64,000 nt of DNA. Source: Liolophura sinensis. Taxonomy: Eukaryota; Mollusca; Polyplacophora; Chitonida; Chitonidae. The stretch is from the NCBI RefSeq assembly GCF_032854445.1, contig NC_088301.1, positions 30,118,402 through 30,182,401 on the forward strand, read 5' to 3'. Below are positions 63,086 through 64,000 of the stretch, piece after piece. Numbering within the stretch: the first letter of the stretch is position 1; every line of letters begins with the position of its first letter. The translations under genes were made by a program, and so were the position numbers. Under the pieces are notes generated by a model. That model did not search any database and had not been told where the DNA came from. It saw only the letters and a program-made list of their open reading frames with translations.

Positions 63086-64000
63086 GTTATAGTGTGATAT
63101 ACACTGTATATCACTGGGCACTATTTTGTTCACTGGCTCACCATAATATTTGACGTCTCGTTCACGATTTTGTATCACATTGGACTCATCACATATAGTA
63201 TACATATGGTCCCTGCTTTATCGCAGGCTCGGTCTGTATTTTTACTTTACCCCCCAAAAGCAATAAAACTGCCTTCTTAGTGTATTTTTGTTTTTATGTT
63301 GTTTTCTTTTCTTTTTTTTTTTTACGTAATACATAAATAAAACATCAGGTACAATATTTCATCAAACTAGGTAAATTTTATCTCCTCTGTGACAATTAAG
63401 GGAATGAAGAAATGCATAAGTAACATGTAAAGGTGACAAAGCTGGACAAGTATATTACAATTCAATATGCGATAGAGCTGAACAAGAATATAACAATTCA
63501 ATATGCGACAGAGCTGAACAAGTATATAACAATTCAATATGTGACATAGCTGAACAAGTATATAACAATTTAATACGCATCTCAGCAGTATATTTCATCA
63601 AACTAGGTAAATTTTATCTCCTCTGTGAGAATTATAGAAATGAAGAAATGCATAAGTAACATGTAAAGGTGACAAAGCTGGACAAGTATATTTTACAATA
63701 TATGACGGTAAAAGACATTTTCGTAAATGTGATTGTGACGTCATAATACATGTACTCAGCGCCAAACTAATTTTAATATGTGACATAGCTGAACACATAT
63801 ATAACAATTCAATAAGCGACAGAGCTGAGCAAGTATATAACAATTCAATATGTGACACAGCTGAACAAGTGTACAATTTAATATGTGACATAGCTGAACA
63901 AGTATATAACAACTCAACATGCGACAGAGCTGAGCAAGTATATAACAATTCAATACGTAAGAGCTGAACAGGTATATAACAATTCAATATGTGACACAGC
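63086..64000. repeat. Composite dispersed repeat, second copy, runs off the window
   Basis: Lead TATAGTGTGATATACACTGT…CATTGGACTCATCACATA, then blocks GGTAAATTTTATCTCCTCTG and the 36-bp arrays as at 16722-18910. Lead copies differ by only a few substitutions over about 115 bp. Confidence 0.85.

Overview
This is a eukaryotic nuclear window: AT-rich, intron-rich, crowded with minisatellites, SINEs and transposon remains. There are no bacterial-style operons. The SINE tail (…GAGTACGGCGTAAAACACCAATCAAA…), the molluscan-type SINE at 51.5 kb, and a receptor with an N-terminal F5/8C (fucolectin-like) domain plus many EGF repeats suggest a lophotrochozoan, most likely a marine mollusc. The species cannot be read from the sequence.

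Layout. 0.6-3.7 kb: a 38-bp minisatellite split by a 666-bp TG…CA insertion (candidate solo LTR) with a 7-bp target duplication. 3.8-6.05 kb: SINE copies and a short inverted-repeat element. 6.34-14.98 kb: a degenerate, shortened Polinton/Maverick with a protein-primed DNA polymerase B pseudogene on +, a frameshifted retroviral-type integrase on -, four small Polinton-associated genes on -, and a broken + gene running into the right terminal repeat. No capsid, packaging ATPase or protease gene is recognisable. 16.2-18.9 kb: minisatellites, including a composite repeat seen again at 63.1-64.0 kb.

19.3-61.3 kb, minus strand: one host gene of about 42 kb, reconstructed exon by exon. It encodes a signal peptide, an EGF module, an F5/8C domain on two exons, ten more EGF-like exons, a transmembrane helix and a 94-residue tail with an ITAM-like tyrosine pair. 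Nearly all extracellular exons are phase 1-1, so they can be shuffled or duplicated without breaking frame. The family resemblance is to Draper/MEGF10/SREC-type engulfment and scavenger receptors. One EGF exon (35.6-35.8 kb) carries an apparent 1-base frameshift, so the allele may be damaged or the assembly wrong there.

The most unusual pattern lies inside this gene. At three EGF exons the 3' exon end together with its 5' splice site has been amplified into a tandem array (9 x 139 bp, about 4 x 87 bp, about 38 x 43 bp). At a fourth exon the acceptor side is duplicated. Dozens of consensus-like decoy donors therefore lie just downstream of the real ones, and reading through a real donor meets a stop almost at once. 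I also see a candidate 9-nt in-frame microexon. I do not see a complete new defence or mobile system; the splice-site minisatellites are the best candidate for something undescribed.
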